From assembly GCF_004403395.1 (NCBI RefSeq), contig NZ_SOGN01000026.1, forward strand, positions 95,829 to 159,828: a stretch of 64,000 bases of DNA, written 5' to 3'. Position numbers and translations under genes: made by a program. The stretch comes from Cryobacterium cheniae (GTDB lineage: Bacteria > Actinomycetota > Actinomycetes > Actinomycetales > Microbacteriaceae). The notes below the pieces were generated by a model. It did no database searches, was not told the DNA's origin, and was given only the letters and a program-made list of their open reading frames with translations. This document shows positions 17,464 to 27,832 of the stretch, one piece after another (position 1 is the stretch's first letter; the number at the start of each line of letters is the position of its first letter).

Positions 17464-18825
17464 ATGCCTCGACTATTTGGCACGGACGGCGTCCGAGGTC
17501 TGGCCAACCGTGATCTCACGGCTGGACTGGCCCTGGACCTCGCCCAGGCCAGTGCGGCGGTCCTGACTCAGGGCCGCCGCGCGGAGTTGCGTCGCGCAGA
17601 GGGCCGTCGGCCCGTCGCGGTGCTCGCCCGGGATCCCCGAATCTCCGGTGAATTCATTTCGGCCGCGGTTGCGGCCGGCCTGGCGAGTTCCGGCGTGGAC
17701 GTGCTCGACGCGGGCGTCATCCCGACGCCCGCCGCAGCGTTCCTGATCGCCGATATCGGCGCTGACTTCGGCGTGATGATTTCCGCCTCGCACAATCCCG
17801 CCCCCGACAACGGCATCAAGTTCTTCGCCTTCGGGGGAACCAAACTTCCCGACGACGTCGAGGATCGGATCGAAGAGCACCTGTCGTTCGGCAAGCTCAC
17901 GCCGATCGGCGGCGACGTCGGTCGCATCAGCCGCTTCGCGGATGCCGAAGACCGTTATGTCGTGCACCTCCTCGGCACGCTGCCGCACCGCCTCGACGGC
18001 ATCCACGTCGTGCTCGACTGCGCACACGGCGCCGCCGCCGGCGTCTCGCCGCAGGTCTTCACGGATGCCGGAGCCACGCTCACGGTCATCGGCGCCGACC
18101 CGGACGGCAACAACATCAACGACGGCGTGGGCTCCACCCACCTCGACAACCTGGCCCGAGCCGTGATCGCAGCCGGCGCCGACGTCGGCATCGCCCACGA
18201 CGGCGACGCGGACCGGTGCCTGGCCGTCGACCGCGACGGCAACATCGTCGACGGCGACCAGATCATGGCGATCCTCGCCGTCTCGATGGCCGAACGCGGC
18301 GTGCTGAAAGACCGCACCCTCGTGGCCACGGTGATGAGCAACCTCGGCTTGCGCAAAGCCATGGCGGCCCACGACATCCGCATGATCGAGACCAAGGTCG
18401 GCGACCGCTACGTACTCGAAGCGCTCAACATCGACGGGCTGTCCCTCGGCGGCGAACAATCGGGCCATGTGATCATGACCAAGTTCGCCACGACCGGTGA
18501 CGGCATCCTGACCGGGCTGCACCTGGTCGCCGAGATGGCCCGCACCGGCAAGACCCTCGCCGAGCTCGCCTCGGTGATGACGGTCTTCCCGCAGATCCTG
18601 GTCAATGTGCGCGGCGTCAACCATCACGGGCTGAACTCGAACGAGATCATCGCGGAGGCCGTCCGGGCAGCCGAGGCCGAACTCGGTGACACCGGCCGGG
18701 TGCTGCTGCGCCCGTCGGGCACCGAGCCCATGGTGCGCGTCATGGTCGAAGCGGCCGACCAGGGCACCGCCGACCGGCTCGCGAACCAGCTGGCCGACAC
18801 CGTCCGCCTGCAGCTCGCTCTCTAG
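17464..18825 (+). CDS. glmM: Phosphoglucosamine mutase
   Basis: GlmM converts glucosamine 6-phosphate to glucosamine 1-phosphate for UDP-GlcNAc and the cell wall. The 453-residue protein has the phosphoserine loop [13 protein letters not shown], the metal loop DGDADRC, the sugar loop GGEQSGH and the phosphate loop RPSGTEP. It follows rpsI by 21 bases, so it probably shares the rplM-rpsI transcript, coupling wall precursor supply to ribosome synthesis. glmS, the preceding enzyme, lies just beyond coaA. Confidence 0.96.
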   Translation: MPRLFGTDGVRGLANRDLTAGLALDLAQASAAVLTQGRRAELRRAEGRRPVAVLARDPRISGEFISAAVAAGLASSGVDVLDAGVIPTPAAAFLIADIGADFGVMISASHNPAPDNGIKFFAFGGTKLPDDVEDRIEEHLSFGKLTPIGGDVGRISRFADAEDRYVVHLLGTLPHRLDGIHVVLDCAHGAAAGVSPQVFTDAGATLTVIGADPDGNNINDGVGSTHLDNLARAVIAAGADVGIAHDGDADRCLAVDRDGNIVDGDQIMAILAVSMAERGVLKDRTLVATVMSNLGLRKAMAAHDIRMIETKVGDRYVLEALNIDGLSLGGEQSGHVIMTKFATTGDGILTGLHLVAEMARTGKTLAELASVMTVFPQILVNVRGVNHHGLNSNEIIAEAVRAAEAELGDTGRVLLRPSGTEPMVRVMVEAADQGTADRLANQLADTVRLQLAL

Positions 18826-18838
18826 GCCCTTCCGAGCC

Positions 18839-18870
18839 CGACGGCGCCCCGCCCCGCGCCGAGGCCGTCG
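18839..18870. terminator. Weak hairpin between convergent glmM and coaA
   Basis: CGACGGC (18839-18845) pairs with GCCGTCG (18864-18870) around an 18-base GC-rich loop, in the 62-base gap between the two convergent stops. No T-run is present on either strand. Confidence 0.4.
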
Positions 18871-18887
18871 CGTGTGCCCGTTCCCGG

Positions 18888-19844
18888 TCACACCTTGCGC
18901 AGCAGCACCTTGGACACGGCGTGGTTCGGGTCCTTCCGCAGCACGAGGGTCGCCCGGGAGCGGGTCGGCCGGATGTTCCGCAACAGGTTGGGTTCGTTGA
19001 TCTCGGTCCAGATATCCCGGGCCCGGCTCCGTGCCTCGGCCTCGGTCATGCTCGCATACCGGTGGAAATACGACTTCGGGTTGCTGAACGCACCGCGCTG
19101 CAGTTTGAGGAAGCGCTCCTCATACCAGCGGGCGATGTCCTGCGTACGGGCGTCCACGTACACGGTGAAGTCGAACAGGTCGCTGACGGCAAGCCCGTGG
19201 CCCGGCCCGGGCGGCTGCAGCACGTTGAGGCCCTCGACGATCAGGATGTCCGGCTGCCGCACCACGATCTGCGCATCCGGAACAATGTCGTAGCTGAGGT
19301 GTGAATAGAACGGCGACCGCACCTCGGCGGCGCCGCTCTTGACCGCGGCCACGAAGCGCAGCAGGGCACGCCGGTCGTAGGACTCGGGGAACCCCTTCCG
19401 GTCCATCAGTCCCCGGCGGGAGAGTTCCGCGTTGGGCAGCAGGAAGCCGTCGGTGGTCACCAGCTCCACCCGCGGCGTGTCTTCCCAGCGGGCCAGCAGC
19501 TCTCGCAGCAGACGGGCGATGGTGGACTTGCCCACCGCGACAGACCCGGCGACCCCGATCACGAACGGCGTGCGCTGGGCGCGCTCCCCGAGGAAGTCGC
19601 TCGTGGCACGGTGCAGCTGCCGTGCACCGGCGGCGTACAGGTTGAGCAGGCGGCTCAGCGGCAGGTAGACATCCGTGACCTCATTGAGGTCCAGCGGCTC
19701 TCCCAGCCCCCGCAGCTGCACGATCTCCGTCTCCCGCAGCGGAAGCCGGGTGGTCGGCGCGAGGGCGGCCCAGTCTGCCCGGTCCAATTCGACGAAGGGA
19801 GTGCTGTGGTCGTTGTTCCAGGGACTCGCAACCGGATCGGACAT
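18888..19844 (-). CDS. coaA: Pantothenate kinase, type I
   Basis: CoaA phosphorylates pantothenate, the first and controlling step of CoA synthesis. The 318-residue protein has the P-loop [12 protein letters not shown] and the substrate-binding [10 protein letters not shown] and [11 protein letters not shown] segments. The start at 19844 gives [20 protein letters not shown]. The open frame continues far upstream, but that part is antisense to glmS and alr. Its -10 box lies seven bases from the ATG, so the transcript looks leaderless. Confidence 0.95.
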   Translation of the reverse strand: MSDPVASPWNNDHSTPFVELDRADWAALAPTTRLPLRETEIVQLRGLGEPLDLNEVTDVYLPLSRLLNLYAAGARQLHRATSDFLGERAQRTPFVIGVAGSVAVGKSTIARLLRELLARWEDTPRVELVTTDGFLLPNAELSRRGLMDRKGFPESYDRRALLRFVAAVKSGAAEVRSPFYSHLSYDIVPDAQIVVRQPDILIVEGLNVLQPPGPGHGLAVSDLFDFTVYVDARTQDIARWYEERFLKLQRGAFSNPKSYFHRYASMTEAEARSRARDIWTEINEPNLLRNIRPTRSRATLVLRKDPNHAVSKVLLRKV

Positions 19845-19880
19845 TTCACCGAGCTTACTCGGACTAAAATCGGAACCATG
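19842..19880. promoter_or_regulatory. Overlapping divergent leaderless promoters of coaA and glmS
   Basis: Only 33 bases separate the two start codons. TAAAAT (19865-19870) is seven bases before the glmS ATG. On the minus strand TAAGCT (19857-19852) is seven bases before the coaA ATG. Each -35 region would therefore lie within the other gene's start region, so two polymerases could not bind at once. Confidence 0.6.
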
Positions 19881-21728
19881 TGTGGAATCGTGGGATACGT
19901 AGGAGACAACAAGAGCGTCCAGGTCCTGATGGGAGGGCTGCGGCGGCTTGAATACCGGGGGTATGACTCCGCGGGGATCGCCGTCATCGACGGCGAGGGC
20001 ACCCTCAACACCGCCAAGCGAGCGGGCAAACTGGCCGTTCTGGCCGCCGAACTCAAGGCGAACCCGATCAACAACGGGAACACCGGGATCGGGCACACCC
20101 GGTGGGCGACCCACGGGGCACCGAACGACCTGAACGCTCACCCGCACCTGGGTGACAACGGCAAGCTCGCCCTGATCCACAACGGCATCATCGAGAACTT
20201 CTCCGTGCTCAAGGACGAACTCCTCGCCGAGGGTTTCACCTTCGAGAGCGAGACCGACACCGAGGTCGCGGCCATCCTGCTCGGTCGTGAGTACCAGCGC
20301 GTCGGCGACCTGGGCGACGCGTTCCGCGCCGTCGTGTCCCGCCTCGACGGCGCCTTCACCCTGCTTGCCGTGCACCAGGACCAGCCCGGCATCGTCGTCG
20401 GCGCCCGCCGCAACTCCCCGCTCGTGATCGGCCTGGGCGACGGCGAGAACTTCCTCGGCTCCGACGTCGCGGCGTTCGTCGAGTACACCCGCCGGGCGGT
20501 GGCCATCGGCCAGGACCAGATCGTCACCATCACGCCCGACCTCGTGACCGTCACCGACTTCGCCGGCAACGCCGTCGAGGTGGAAGAGTTCGACATCGCC
20601 TGGGACGCGTCGGCGTCCGAGAAGGGCGGCTGGTCCAGCTTCATGGCCAAGGAAGTCTCCGAGCAGCCGGATGCCGTGCGCAACACCCTGCGCGGCCGCA
20701 TCCACGAGGGCCAGGCCGTCGTTCCCGAGCTGACCGAATTCGGAGACGACGTACTCGCCGGCATCCGTCGCATCGTGGTCGTCGCCTGCGGCACCGCCGC
20801 CAACGCCGGCTACGTCGCCAAGTACGCCATCGAGAAGTGGACCCGGGTTCCGGTCGACATCGAACTCAGCCACGAGTTCCGTTACCGCGACCCGGTGCTG
20901 AACGCCGAGACCCTGGTCATCTCGATCAGCCAGTCCGGCGAGACCATGGACACGCTCATGGCGGTCAAGTTCGCCCGGGAATCGGGTGCGAAGGCCATCT
21001 CGATCTGCAACACCCAGGGTGCCACCATTCCCCGCGAGTCGGACGCCGTCATCTACACCCACGCCGGCCCCGAGGTCGCCGTGGCGTCGACGAAGGGCTT
21101 CACCGCCCAGATCGCCGCCCTGTACCTGTTCGGCCTGCACCTCGCCCGGGTGCGCGGCAGCCTCAGCGAGGCGGAGTGCGCCGTGCAGATCGCCGAACTC
21201 CAGGCCATCCCGGACAAGCTGGCGACCACACTGCTGCAGGAATCGACCGTGCACGAGCTGGCCACCTGGATGGCCGACACCCGCGCCGTGCTGTTCCTCG
21301 GCCGCCACGTGGGCTTCCCGATCGCGCTCGAGGGCGCGCTCAAGCTCAAGGAGCTCGCCTACATCCACGCGGAGGGTTTCGCCGCCGGCGAGCTCAAGCA
21401 CGGCCCGATCGCGCTGATCGAGCCCGGCCAGCCGGTCTTCGTCGTTGTGCCGAGCCCGCGCGGCTCCGCGCACCTGCACCCCAAGGTGGTCTCCAACATC
21501 CAGGAGATCCGGGCCCGCGGCGCCCGCATCATCGCGATCGCCGAAGAGGGGGATGTCGCGGTGCTGCCGTTCGCGGACACCGTCATCCGCATCCCGCTGG
21601 CGGCGCCGCTGTTCGAACCGCTCCTGGCGGTCGTTCCCCTGCAGATCTTCGCCATGGAACTCGCCACGGTGAAGGGACTCGACGTCGACCAGCCCCGCAA
21701 CCTGGCGAAGTCCGTCACGGTCGAGTAG
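19878..21728 (+). CDS. glmS: Glutamine-fructose-6-phosphate aminotransferase (isomerizing)
   Basis: GlmS makes glucosamine 6-phosphate from fructose 6-phosphate and glutamine. The 616-residue protein starts [10 protein letters not shown], with Cys2 as the N-terminal glutaminase nucleophile. Two SIS domains follow, with [16 protein letters not shown] and [11 protein letters not shown], and the end LAKSVTVE is typical. ATG 19878 must be the start because Cys2 has to become N-terminal. There is no room for a glmS ribozyme; the transcript looks leaderless. Confidence 0.97.
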   Translation: MCGIVGYVGDNKSVQVLMGGLRRLEYRGYDSAGIAVIDGEGTLNTAKRAGKLAVLAAELKANPINNGNTGIGHTRWATHGAPNDLNAHPHLGDNGKLALIHNGIIENFSVLKDELLAEGFTFESETDTEVAAILLGREYQRVGDLGDAFRAVVSRLDGAFTLLAVHQDQPGIVVGARRNSPLVIGLGDGENFLGSDVAAFVEYTRRAVAIGQDQIVTITPDLVTVTDFAGNAVEVEEFDIAWDASASEKGGWSSFMAKEVSEQPDAVRNTLRGRIHEGQAVVPELTEFGDDVLAGIRRIVVVACGTAANAGYVAKYAIEKWTRVPVDIELSHEFRYRDPVLNAETLVISISQSGETMDTLMAVKFARESGAKAISICNTQGATIPRESDAVIYTHAGPEVAVASTKGFTAQIAALYLFGLHLARVRGSLSEAECAVQIAELQAIPDKLATTLLQESTVHELATWMADTRAVLFLGRHVGFPIALEGALKLKELAYIHAEGFAAGELKHGPIALIEPGQPVFVVVPSPRGSAHLHPKVVSNIQEIRARGARIIAIAEEGDVAVLPFADTVIRIPLAAPLFEPLLAVVPLQIFAMELATVKGLDVDQPRNLAKSVTVE

Positions 21729-21762
21729 CTCGAGCCGCGAGTCGAAGTAGCCGGAGGATGCA

Positions 21763-21780
21763 GCACAGGGTGCACAGGGT
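21763..21780. repeat. 9-base tandem duplication before acpS
   Basis: GCACAGGGT occurs twice in a row, ending six bases before the acpS start codon. It replaces a normal ribosome site, which is not otherwise obvious. Confidence 0.7.
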
Positions 21781-21786
21781 GACCGG

Positions 21787-22143
21787 ATGATCCGGGGCAT
21801 CGGGGTCGACATCGTCGACCTCGCCCGCTTCGAACGGCAGGTCCTGCGCACGCCGGGGCTCATTCCCCGGCTCTTCACGGAGGCGGAGCGTGGGCTGCCG
21901 GTGCACTCCCTGGCCGCGCGCTTCGCGGCCAAGGAGGCCCTGATCAAGGCGCTCGGCGACAGTGCCGGCACCAGTTGGCAGGAGATGGACGTCGTCACCG
22001 ACGCCCACGGCAACCCCGGCTTCGTGCTGGCCGGAGCCACCGCGGCGGCCGTGACGGCCCGCGGCATCGACACGGTGCACCTGACCATGACCCACGACGC
22101 CGGCGTGGCCTGCGCGTTCGTCGTCACGGAGGGCACCGCATGA
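21787..22143 (+). CDS. acpS: Holo-[acyl-carrier-protein] synthase
   Basis: AcpS transfers 4'-phosphopantetheine from CoA to acyl carrier protein. The 118-residue protein has the metal-binding Asp in [11 protein letters not shown] and the Glu in [13 protein letters not shown], with [11 protein letters not shown] at the end. It overlaps alr by four bases. CoA made through the adjacent coaA is its substrate. Confidence 0.94.
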   Translation: MIRGIGVDIVDLARFERQVLRTPGLIPRLFTEAERGLPVHSLAARFAAKEALIKALGDSAGTSWQEMDVVTDAHGNPGFVLAGATAAAVTARGIDTVHLTMTHDAGVACAFVVTEGTA

Positions 22144-23285
22144 CCGGTTACCGGGAAGCCGTCGTCGACCTGGGCGCGGTCTACGCCAACGTTGGGCACC
22201 TGCGGCAGGTGGCCGGCACCCCCCACCTGATGGCCGTCGTCAAGGCGAACGCCTACGGGCACGGGGCCGTGCCGGTCGCCCGCACCGCGCTCGCCGCCGG
22301 CGCCGACTGGCTCGGGGTGGCCGACATCGACGAGGCACTCGAACTGCGGGACGCCGGCATCGACGCGCCCGTCCTGGCCTGGCTGCATGATCCGGATGCC
22401 GATTTCGCCGCCGCCCTCGCGCGGAACATCAGCCTCGGGCTCTCGTCGGCGCGGCAGCTGCACCAGGTCGCAGGCGCCGCCGCCGCTCTCGGCCGCGTGG
22501 CGGACGTACACCTCAAGTTGGAGACCGGGCTCAACCGCAACGGCGTGGACGAACCGGACTGGGCCGAGACGTTCGCTCTGGCGGCCCGGCTCGAGCGGGC
22601 CGGCCGCCTGAGGGTGACCGGGATTTTCAGCCACCTGTCGAACGCGTCCCCCGTCGACGACGCCGAGGCGATCGAGAGCTTCGAACGCGGTGTGGCCCTC
22701 GCCGGCACCGCCGGGCTGACCCCGCCGCTGATCCACCTGGCGTCCACCGCTGCGGCGCTCCGCACGCCGGCCGCCCGCTTCACCATGGTGCGGGTGGGCA
22801 TCGGCATCTACGGGCTGTCGCCGTTCGCCGACCAGACCTCGCACGAGCTGGGCCTCACCCCGGCGATGACGTTGCGGGGGCGCGTCGCCGCGGTGCGCCG
22901 CGTGGCCGCCGGTGCCGGGGTTTCCTACGACTACCTCTGGCGGGCGCCCGTCGACGGCTGCCTCGCCCTCGTGCCGCTCGGCTACGCGGACGGCGTGCCG
23001 CGCTCGGCCACGGGAACCGCGCGGGTCGACATCGATGGGCACCCGCATCCGCTGGTCGGGCGCATCGCCATGGACCAGTTCGTCGTGAGCGTCGGCCAGC
23101 AGAGCGTGGCGGTCGGCGACGACGTCGTGCTGTTCGGCAACCCGGAGACGGGGGTGCCGAGCGCCACCGACTGGGCCGACGCGGCCGGCACCATCAACTA
23201 CGAGATCGTGACCCGGATCGGCCGCCGGGTTCCCCGCAGCTACCGAGGCGGGGTCGGCGACGAGGCCGGCGGGGGTCCAATCTGA
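22140..23285 (+). CDS. alr: Alanine racemase
   Basis: Alr is a PLP enzyme converting L-alanine to D-alanine for peptidoglycan. The 381-residue protein has the PLP lysine in [12 protein letters not shown] and the second catalytic base Tyr in [10 protein letters not shown], with GYADGVPR also present. The ATG at 22140 overlaps acpS (ATGA), and the stop overlaps the tsaE start (TGATG), so the genes are coupled. Confidence 0.95.
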   Translation: MTGYREAVVDLGAVYANVGHLRQVAGTPHLMAVVKANAYGHGAVPVARTALAAGADWLGVADIDEALELRDAGIDAPVLAWLHDPDADFAAALARNISLGLSSARQLHQVAGAAAALGRVADVHLKLETGLNRNGVDEPDWAETFALAARLERAGRLRVTGIFSHLSNASPVDDAEAIESFERGVALAGTAGLTPPLIHLASTAAALRTPAARFTMVRVGIGIYGLSPFADQTSHELGLTPAMTLRGRVAAVRRVAAGAGVSYDYLWRAPVDGCLALVPLGYADGVPRSATGTARVDIDGHPHPLVGRIAMDQFVVSVGQQSVAVGDDVVLFGNPETGVPSATDWADAAGTINYEIVTRIGRRVPRSYRGGVGDEAGGGPI

Positions 23286-23809
23286 TGCGCACCGTCATCC
23301 CCGACGCCGCAGCAATGCACGAGTTCGGCCGCACGGTCGCGGGCCTGCTGCGGGCCGGCGACCTGATCGTGCTGACCGGGCCGCTCGGCGCCGGGAAGAC
23401 GACCTTCACCCGCGGCCTGGGGGAGGGGCTGCAGGTGCGCGGCTCTGTCACGAGCCCCACCTTCGTGCTCGCCCGCACCCACCCGAGCACGGTCGGCGGG
23501 CCCCCGCTCGTGCACGTCGACGCCTACCGTCTCGGGAGCGCCCTCGAGCTGGACGACCTCGACATCGATTTCGCCCGGTCGATCGTCGTGGTCGAGTGGG
23601 GCCGCGGGATGCTCGACGGTATCGCCGACTCCTGGCTCGACATCGAGATCGAACGGCCGGTCGGGGCCTCGCAGGCGGCAGCATCCGTCACCGCCGACCC
23701 GACCGAGGTGCTCGACGCGACCGAGGTGTTCGACCTCGACGAGCCGCGCACGGTCACGGTCACCCCGCACGGCCCCCGCTGGGCTGACTCGGGCGAATTC
23801 AGCGAATAG
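23285..23809 (+). CDS. tsaE: tRNA threonylcarbamoyladenosine biosynthesis ATPase TsaE
   Basis: TsaE is the ATPase of the t6A complex with TsaB and TsaD. The 174-residue protein has the P-loop [17 protein letters not shown], the switch SVTSPTFVL and VHVDAYRL. Its TAG stop at 23807-23809 also forms the first half of the TAGGCT box preceding tsaB. Confidence 0.93.
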   Translation: MRTVIPDAAAMHEFGRTVAGLLRAGDLIVLTGPLGAGKTTFTRGLGEGLQVRGSVTSPTFVLARTHPSTVGGPPLVHVDAYRLGSALELDDLDIDFARSIVVVEWGRGMLDGIADSWLDIEIERPVGASQAAASVTADPTEVLDATEVFDLDEPRTVTVTPHGPRWADSGEFSE

Positions 23810-23818
23810 GCTGGTGAG
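23807..23818 (+). promoter_or_regulatory. -10 box formed by the tsaE stop codon, upstream of tsaB
   Basis: TAGGCT (23807-23812) lies six bases before GTG 23819, and its TAG is the tsaE stop. GGTGAG between box and start could also serve as a weak ribosome site, so both coupled and leaderless translation are possible. Confidence 0.4.
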
Positions 23819-24451
23819 GTGCTTCTCGCCATCGATACTTCCGCCGGAACGAGCGTCGCGGTCGTGGATCTCGCCCGCGGCGTCATCGCCGAACACTCCA
23901 CCGACGACACCATGCGCCACGCCGAGGTGGTCGGCCGCCTGATCGCCGACTGCCTCACCGACGCGGCCGTTCCGATCAGCGGCCTTTCCGCCGTGGTTGG
24001 CGGCATGGGGCCCGGACCCTTCACCGGCCTGCGCGTGGGCATCGCCGCCGCGCGGGTCTTCGCGCTGGGTGCCGGGGTGCCCTTCATGCCCGTCGTCAGC
24101 CACGACGCGCTCGCCTTCGGCCGCTACCAGGCCGGCCACAGCGGCCCGCTCGTCGTCGTCACCGACGCCCGCCGCCGCGAGGTGAACTGGTCCGTGTACA
24201 GCGGGGCGGATGCCGCGGGTCTCCCGATCCGGGTCGACGGCCCGGGCGTGGCCCGGCCGGCCGTGCTGCAGGAGCCCGACTGGGAGCACGCGCGGGTGCC
24301 CCGCTTCGACGCGGTCGCCGTGTCCGCCGGGGAGCTGGGGCTGGTCGCCGAGCTGATGTGGGCCCACCGGCATCCGTTCGCCGCCGACGAGGCGCTCTAC
24401 CTGCGCTCGCCGGACGTCACCCTGTCCAACGGTCCGAAACGGGTCAGCTGA
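23819..24451 (+). CDS. tsaB: tRNA threonylcarbamoyladenosine biosynthesis protein TsaB
   Basis: TsaB is the non-catalytic ASKHA-fold partner of TsaD in t6A synthesis. The 210-residue protein begins MLLAIDTSAGTSVAVVDL and has GGMGPGPFTGLRVGIAAAR, the family hallmark. The stop overlaps the rimI start as TGATG. Confidence 0.93.
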   Translation: MLLAIDTSAGTSVAVVDLARGVIAEHSTDDTMRHAEVVGRLIADCLTDAAVPISGLSAVVGGMGPGPFTGLRVGIAAARVFALGAGVPFMPVVSHDALAFGRYQAGHSGPLVVVTDARRREVNWSVYSGADAAGLPIRVDGPGVARPAVLQEPDWEHARVPRFDAVAVSAGELGLVAELMWAHRHPFAADEALYLRSPDVTLSNGPKRVS

Positions 24452-24963
24452 TGACCTGGCAGCTGCGCCGCGCCCGAGCCGCCGATGTGGACGCCATCAT
24501 GGCGCTCGAGACCCGGATCTTCGTCAACGACGCGTGGTCCGCCGAGGCGATGGCCCAGGACGTGGCCAACCCGAACTGCTACTACCTGGTCGCCTTCCCG
24601 CCCGATGAGCCCGACCGGATCGAGGCCTACGCCGGGCTGCAGGCCCCGCGCGGAGCGCACGAGGGTGACGTCCAGACCATCGCGGTCACCGAACAGGCTC
24701 GCGGGCACGGCCTCGGCCGAACGCTGATGCTCAGCCTGATCGCCGAGGCCCGGAAACGGGGTGTGCGGGAAGTGTTCCTCGAGGTGCGCGCCGACAACCC
24801 GTCGGCCCAGGCGCTCTACCTCCGCCTCGGCTTCGAGGAGCTGGGCCTGCGCCGCGGCTACTACCAGCCCGACAATGTCGACGCGATCGTGATGAGACTG
24901 CACGTGCCCGACCCCGAGATGCAGATGACACCGGCAGAGGCCGCAGCGGAGGCCACCGAATGA
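24451..24963 (+). CDS. rimI: Ribosomal-protein-alanine N-acetyltransferase RimI
   Basis: A 170-residue GNAT enzyme of the RimI family, which acetylates N-terminal residues of ribosomal protein S18 or other proteins. The acetyl-CoA loop is [14 protein letters not shown], followed by [23 protein letters not shown] 24451 overlaps the tsaB stop, and its own stop overlaps tsaD (ATGA). tsaB-rimI-tsaD is a widely conserved order. Confidence 0.92.
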   Translation: MTWQLRRARAADVDAIMALETRIFVNDAWSAEAMAQDVANPNCYYLVAFPPDEPDRIEAYAGLQAPRGAHEGDVQTIAVTEQARGHGLGRTLMLSLIAEARKRGVREVFLEVRADNPSAQALYLRLGFEELGLRRGYYQPDNVDAIVMRLHVPDPEMQMTPAEAAAEATE

Positions 24964-26084
24964 AGACCCGGAACGACACGACCGATCTGACCACGACCGA
25001 TCTGCCTACGACCACCCTGAACCGCGTCGACCCGCTCGTGCTCGGCATCGAAACGTCCTGCGACGAGACCGGCATCGGGATCGTGCGCGGCACGACCCTG
25101 CTTTCCAACACGATCGCGTCGTCGATGGACGAGCACGCCCGCTACGGCGGAGTCGTCCCGGAGGTGGCCGCGCGCGCCCACCTCGAGGAACTCGTTCCGG
25201 CCATCCGAGCGGCGACGCTGGAGGCCGGCATCCGTTTGGAAGAGATCGACGCGGTGGCCGTGACCTGCGGCCCCGGCCTGGCCGGCGCGCTCATGGTCGG
25301 GGTCGGCGCGGCCAAGGCGCTCGCCATCTCGCTCGGCAAACCGATCTACGCGGTCAACCACCTCGTCGGCCATGTGGGCGCCGACGTGTTGCGCCTCGGC
25401 GCGGACGACACCACGGAGGCACTGGAGTACCCCACGATCGCGCTCCTCGTCAGCGGCGGTCACACCTCTCTGCTCCTGGTGCGCGATCTGGTCTCCGACG
25501 TCGAACTGCTCGGCGAGACCATCGACGACGCGGCCGGCGAGGCCTTTGACAAGGTGGCCCGCCTGCTCGGCCTGCCCTACCCGGGCGGACCCCAGATCGA
25601 CCGGGCCGCTCTGGACGGCGATCCCACCGCCATCCGTTTCCCCCGCGGTCTCAGCCAGACCAAGGACATGGCGAAACACCGTTACGACTTCTCGTTCTCC
25701 GGACTCAAGACGTCGGTGGCCCGGTGGGTCGAGCAGAAGCGCGACGCGGACGAGCCGGTGCCGCTGGCCGACGTGGCCGCCAGCTTCCGGGAGGCGGTCG
25801 TCGACATCCTTCTGACCAAGGCCGTGGCGGCCTGCGTCGACCACGGGGTGCCGCGGCTCCTGCTCGGGGGCGGCGTGATCGCCAACGCCCGGCTACGCCA
25901 GGTGGCCCAGGAACGCACGGATGCCGCCGGCATCGCCCTGCGCGTCCCGCCTTTGTCGCTCTGCACCGACAACGGTGCCATGATCGCCGCCCTCGGGGCG
26001 CAACTGATCATGGCCGGGCATGCGCCCTCCTCGCTGGAGTTCGGCGCGGATTCCACCCTCCCGGTCTCCGACATTCAGGTCTGA
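24960..26084 (+). CDS. tsaD: tRNA N6-adenosine threonylcarbamoyltransferase TsaD
   Basis: TsaD transfers the threonylcarbamoyl group to A37 of ANN-decoding tRNAs. The 374-residue protein has [14 protein letters not shown], the metal-binding HLVGH, the nucleotide loop [11 protein letters not shown] and [11 protein letters not shown]. The first 20 residues form a Thr-rich extension before the conserved start. The stop codon lies inside a 25-base tandem duplication. Confidence 0.95.
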   Translation: MKTRNDTTDLTTTDLPTTTLNRVDPLVLGIETSCDETGIGIVRGTTLLSNTIASSMDEHARYGGVVPEVAARAHLEELVPAIRAATLEAGIRLEEIDAVAVTCGPGLAGALMVGVGAAKALAISLGKPIYAVNHLVGHVGADVLRLGADDTTEALEYPTIALLVSGGHTSLLLVRDLVSDVELLGETIDDAAGEAFDKVARLLGLPYPGGPQIDRAALDGDPTAIRFPRGLSQTKDMAKHRYDFSFSGLKTSVARWVEQKRDADEPVPLADVAASFREAVVDILLTKAVAACVDHGVPRLLLGGGVIANARLRQVAQERTDAAGIALRVPPLSLCTDNGAMIAALGAQLIMAGHAPSSLEFGADSTLPVSDIQV

Positions 26085-26122
26085 AACCCCCTCCGACATT
26101 CAGGTCTGAAACCCCCTCCGAC
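26066..26122. repeat. 25-base tandem duplication across the tsaD stop
   Basis: A 25-base unit at 26066-26090, containing the last tsaD codons and its TGA, is repeated exactly at 26091-26115, with a seven-base third start. The second copy keeps an in-register stop, so the protein end is unaffected. It appears to be a recent local duplication. Confidence 0.9.
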
Positions 26123-26250
26123 CGGTATTTCGCCCGGGGGCGAGTATCCTGACTTCGGCAGGCGCCGATCTCCGGCGAACCCAACACACCCAGTCCGGTC
26201 GTGAGCCGGTCCGGTAGCCCAGACGCACCATTCTCGAAGGAGCAATCGCC

Positions 26251-26652
26251 ATGACCGACCCCGACCAGACGCCGGTTAACCCGCCCATCTACCAACCGCC
26301 GGCTGCGCCCGCGAATCCCGCGGCACCCGGGAGCCCGGCGCAATCCGGCCCGGCCTACGCCGCGCCGGGCTACCAGCAGCCCTACGCGCAGCAGGTTCCC
26401 TCCGAGAAGTACAACGTGCTGTCCATCGTGTCGCTGGTGACCTCGATTCTCGGGATCTCCCTGGTCGGCATCATCACCGGCCACATCGGGCTGGGCCAGA
26501 TCGGCAAAACCGGAGAAAAGGGCCGAGGGCTCGCCATTGCCGGCCTCATCATCGGTTATCTGGGCATCCTGATCTCGATCATCGCCCTGGTCGTCTTGAT
26601 CCCGATCATGATCGCGATTCTCAACGATCCGGCCATGGTCGACAGCTTCTGA
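26251..26652 (+). CDS. DUF4190-type small membrane protein
   Basis: A 133-residue protein with a Pro/Ala/Tyr-rich cytoplasmic-type N-terminus (about 1-50) and two hydrophobic hairpin segments around VLSIVSLVTSILGISLVGII and GLAIAGLIIGYLGILISIIA. The GHIGLGQI and GRGLAIAGL segments match DUF4190. AAGGAG precedes the ATG. It is the first of three similar genes; the function is unknown. Confidence 0.8.
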   Translation: MTDPDQTPVNPPIYQPPAAPANPAAPGSPAQSGPAYAAPGYQQPYAQQVPSEKYNVLSIVSLVTSILGISLVGIITGHIGLGQIGKTGEKGRGLAIAGLIIGYLGILISIIALVVLIPIMIAILNDPAMVDSF

Positions 26653-26757
26653 CCCCTCTGACCCTGTGGCCGGCGGGCCGAAACCCCGGGCCGCCAGCCG
26701 GTGACCCGATACAAATCTGCGACGCACAGCTCGTCGTCCGGAAAGGAATGAATTCGC

Positions 26758-27348
26758 ATGAGCGATTCGAACATCCCCAGCAACCCCGACGTTCCTCAGG
26801 TGCCCGACGTGCCGCAGGTGCCTGACGTGCCCCAGGTCCCCGACATCCCGCGCAACGAGGGGGGAACGCCGTCCGCGCCGCCGATTCCGCCGCCCGCGTA
26901 CGGTGCGCCGGCCGCGCCGCCCGCGTACCGTGCCCCGACCTCGCCGCCCGCGTACAGTGCCCCGACCTCGCCGCCCGCGTACGGCGCGCCGGCCCAAGCC
27001 CAGGCTGAGGCCCAGGCGCCGGCCTACGGCACCCCGTATTCGGCGCCCTACGGCGCGCCCGCCGCGAAGCAGCCCATTTTCAGCATCCTGGCGCTGGTCG
27101 CCGGCATCCTCGGCGTGCTCGGCTCGCCGATCGTGTTCATCCCGATTGTGGGCGGCATCCTCGGGCTGTTCATTCCCGCCGCCGCCGTCGTTCTGGGCTT
27201 CCTCGGCAAGTCGAAGGAGCCGCAGGCGAGGGGCTTCTGGCTGACCGGGATCATCACCGGGTTCATCGGCGTCGGTCTGGCGCTGATCAGCATTGTGATC
27301 TGGGCTGTCCTGTTCGCCACCCTGCCCGCCGACTATTCCTCGTTCTGA
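26758..27348 (+). CDS. DUF4190-like membrane protein with PPAY repeats
   Basis: A 196-residue paralogue of the preceding gene. The N-terminal 100 residues are low-complexity: VPDVPQ repeats (residues 8-30) then several PPAY-GAP type repeats. Two membrane segments follow (FSILALVAGILGVLGSPIVF and ITGFIGVGLALISIVIWAVL). Proline/tyrosine tails of this type are common on actinobacterial envelope proteins and may bind partners. The function is unknown. Confidence 0.75.
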   Translation: MSDSNIPSNPDVPQVPDVPQVPDVPQVPDIPRNEGGTPSAPPIPPPAYGAPAAPPAYRAPTSPPAYSAPTSPPAYGAPAQAQAEAQAPAYGTPYSAPYGAPAAKQPIFSILALVAGILGVLGSPIVFIPIVGGILGLFIPAAAVVLGFLGKSKEPQARGFWLTGIITGFIGVGLALISIVIWAVLFATLPADYSSF

Positions 27349-27367
27349 GCCGGAGGCAGTAGCAGGG

Positions 27368-27778
27368 ATGGCTGGGGAGGAACGGGGCCCGTTCCACGAC
27401 GATGACTTCCGGGTCGACCTCACCCGGCCGCCGGCGCCCGCCCCGGGCGAATTGGATTACGCGTCGACCTTCACGGCTCCCACGGAATGGGTGCCGTACG
27501 TCTACACCGACAGCGAGCTGACCGCGCAGGCGGGTCGGAGGGGGCTGTCCATCGCGTCGCTCGTCTTCGGGCTGGTCGGGCTGCTGATCGCCCTCTTCGG
27601 TGTCTGGGGTGCGGCGCTCTCGACCGCCGCAGTCGTGCTGGCCGTGATGGCCCGCATGACCGAGCGCCGGGCCGGCACCGTGTGGGCCTACGGGCTGGTG
27701 ACCGGGCTGGCCGGACTGGTCCTCGCGGTCGGGTGGGTGTTGATCGTCACGCAGGTGCTGACGATCGTGCCCGACTGA
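27368..27778 (+). CDS. Third small DUF4190-like membrane protein
   Basis: A 136-residue protein with an acidic N-terminus (about 1-55) and paired hydrophobic segments near SIASLVFGLVGLLIALFGVW and GLVTGLAGLVLAVGWVLIV. The layout matches the two upstream genes, suggesting a local paralogue array. It starts 20 bases after the previous stop and is probably cotranscribed. Its TGA lies in a 14-base tandem repeat. Confidence 0.65.
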   Translation: MAGEERGPFHDDDFRVDLTRPPAPAPGELDYASTFTAPTEWVPYVYTDSELTAQAGRRGLSIASLVFGLVGLLIALFGVWGAALSTAAVVLAVMARMTERRAGTVWAYGLVTGLAGLVLAVGWVLIVTQVLTIVPD

Positions 27779-27798
27779 GCACGTCCGACTGAGCACGT
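27771..27798. repeat. 14-base tandem duplication across a gene end
   Basis: CCGACTGAGCACGT occurs twice in a row (27771-27784 and 27785-27798), the first copy containing the stop codon of the DUF4190-like gene. A degenerate third copy follows. The arrangement parallels the duplication at the tsaD stop. Confidence 0.8.
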
Positions 27799-27832
27799 CG
27801 GGCTGAGCCCTTCGGGCCGAGCCGGTCCGGCC

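Noticed and set aside
19845..19877. glmS ribozyme or riboswitch before glmS
   Set aside because: Only 33 bases separate coaA and glmS starts, too few for a ribozyme, and the transcript appears leaderless.
19845..23048. Upstream part of a 1386-codon minus-strand open frame
   Set aside because: Only the coaA portion (18888-19844) is real. The rest is antisense to glmS, acpS and alr, with shadow-frame composition rich in Arg, Gly and Asp.
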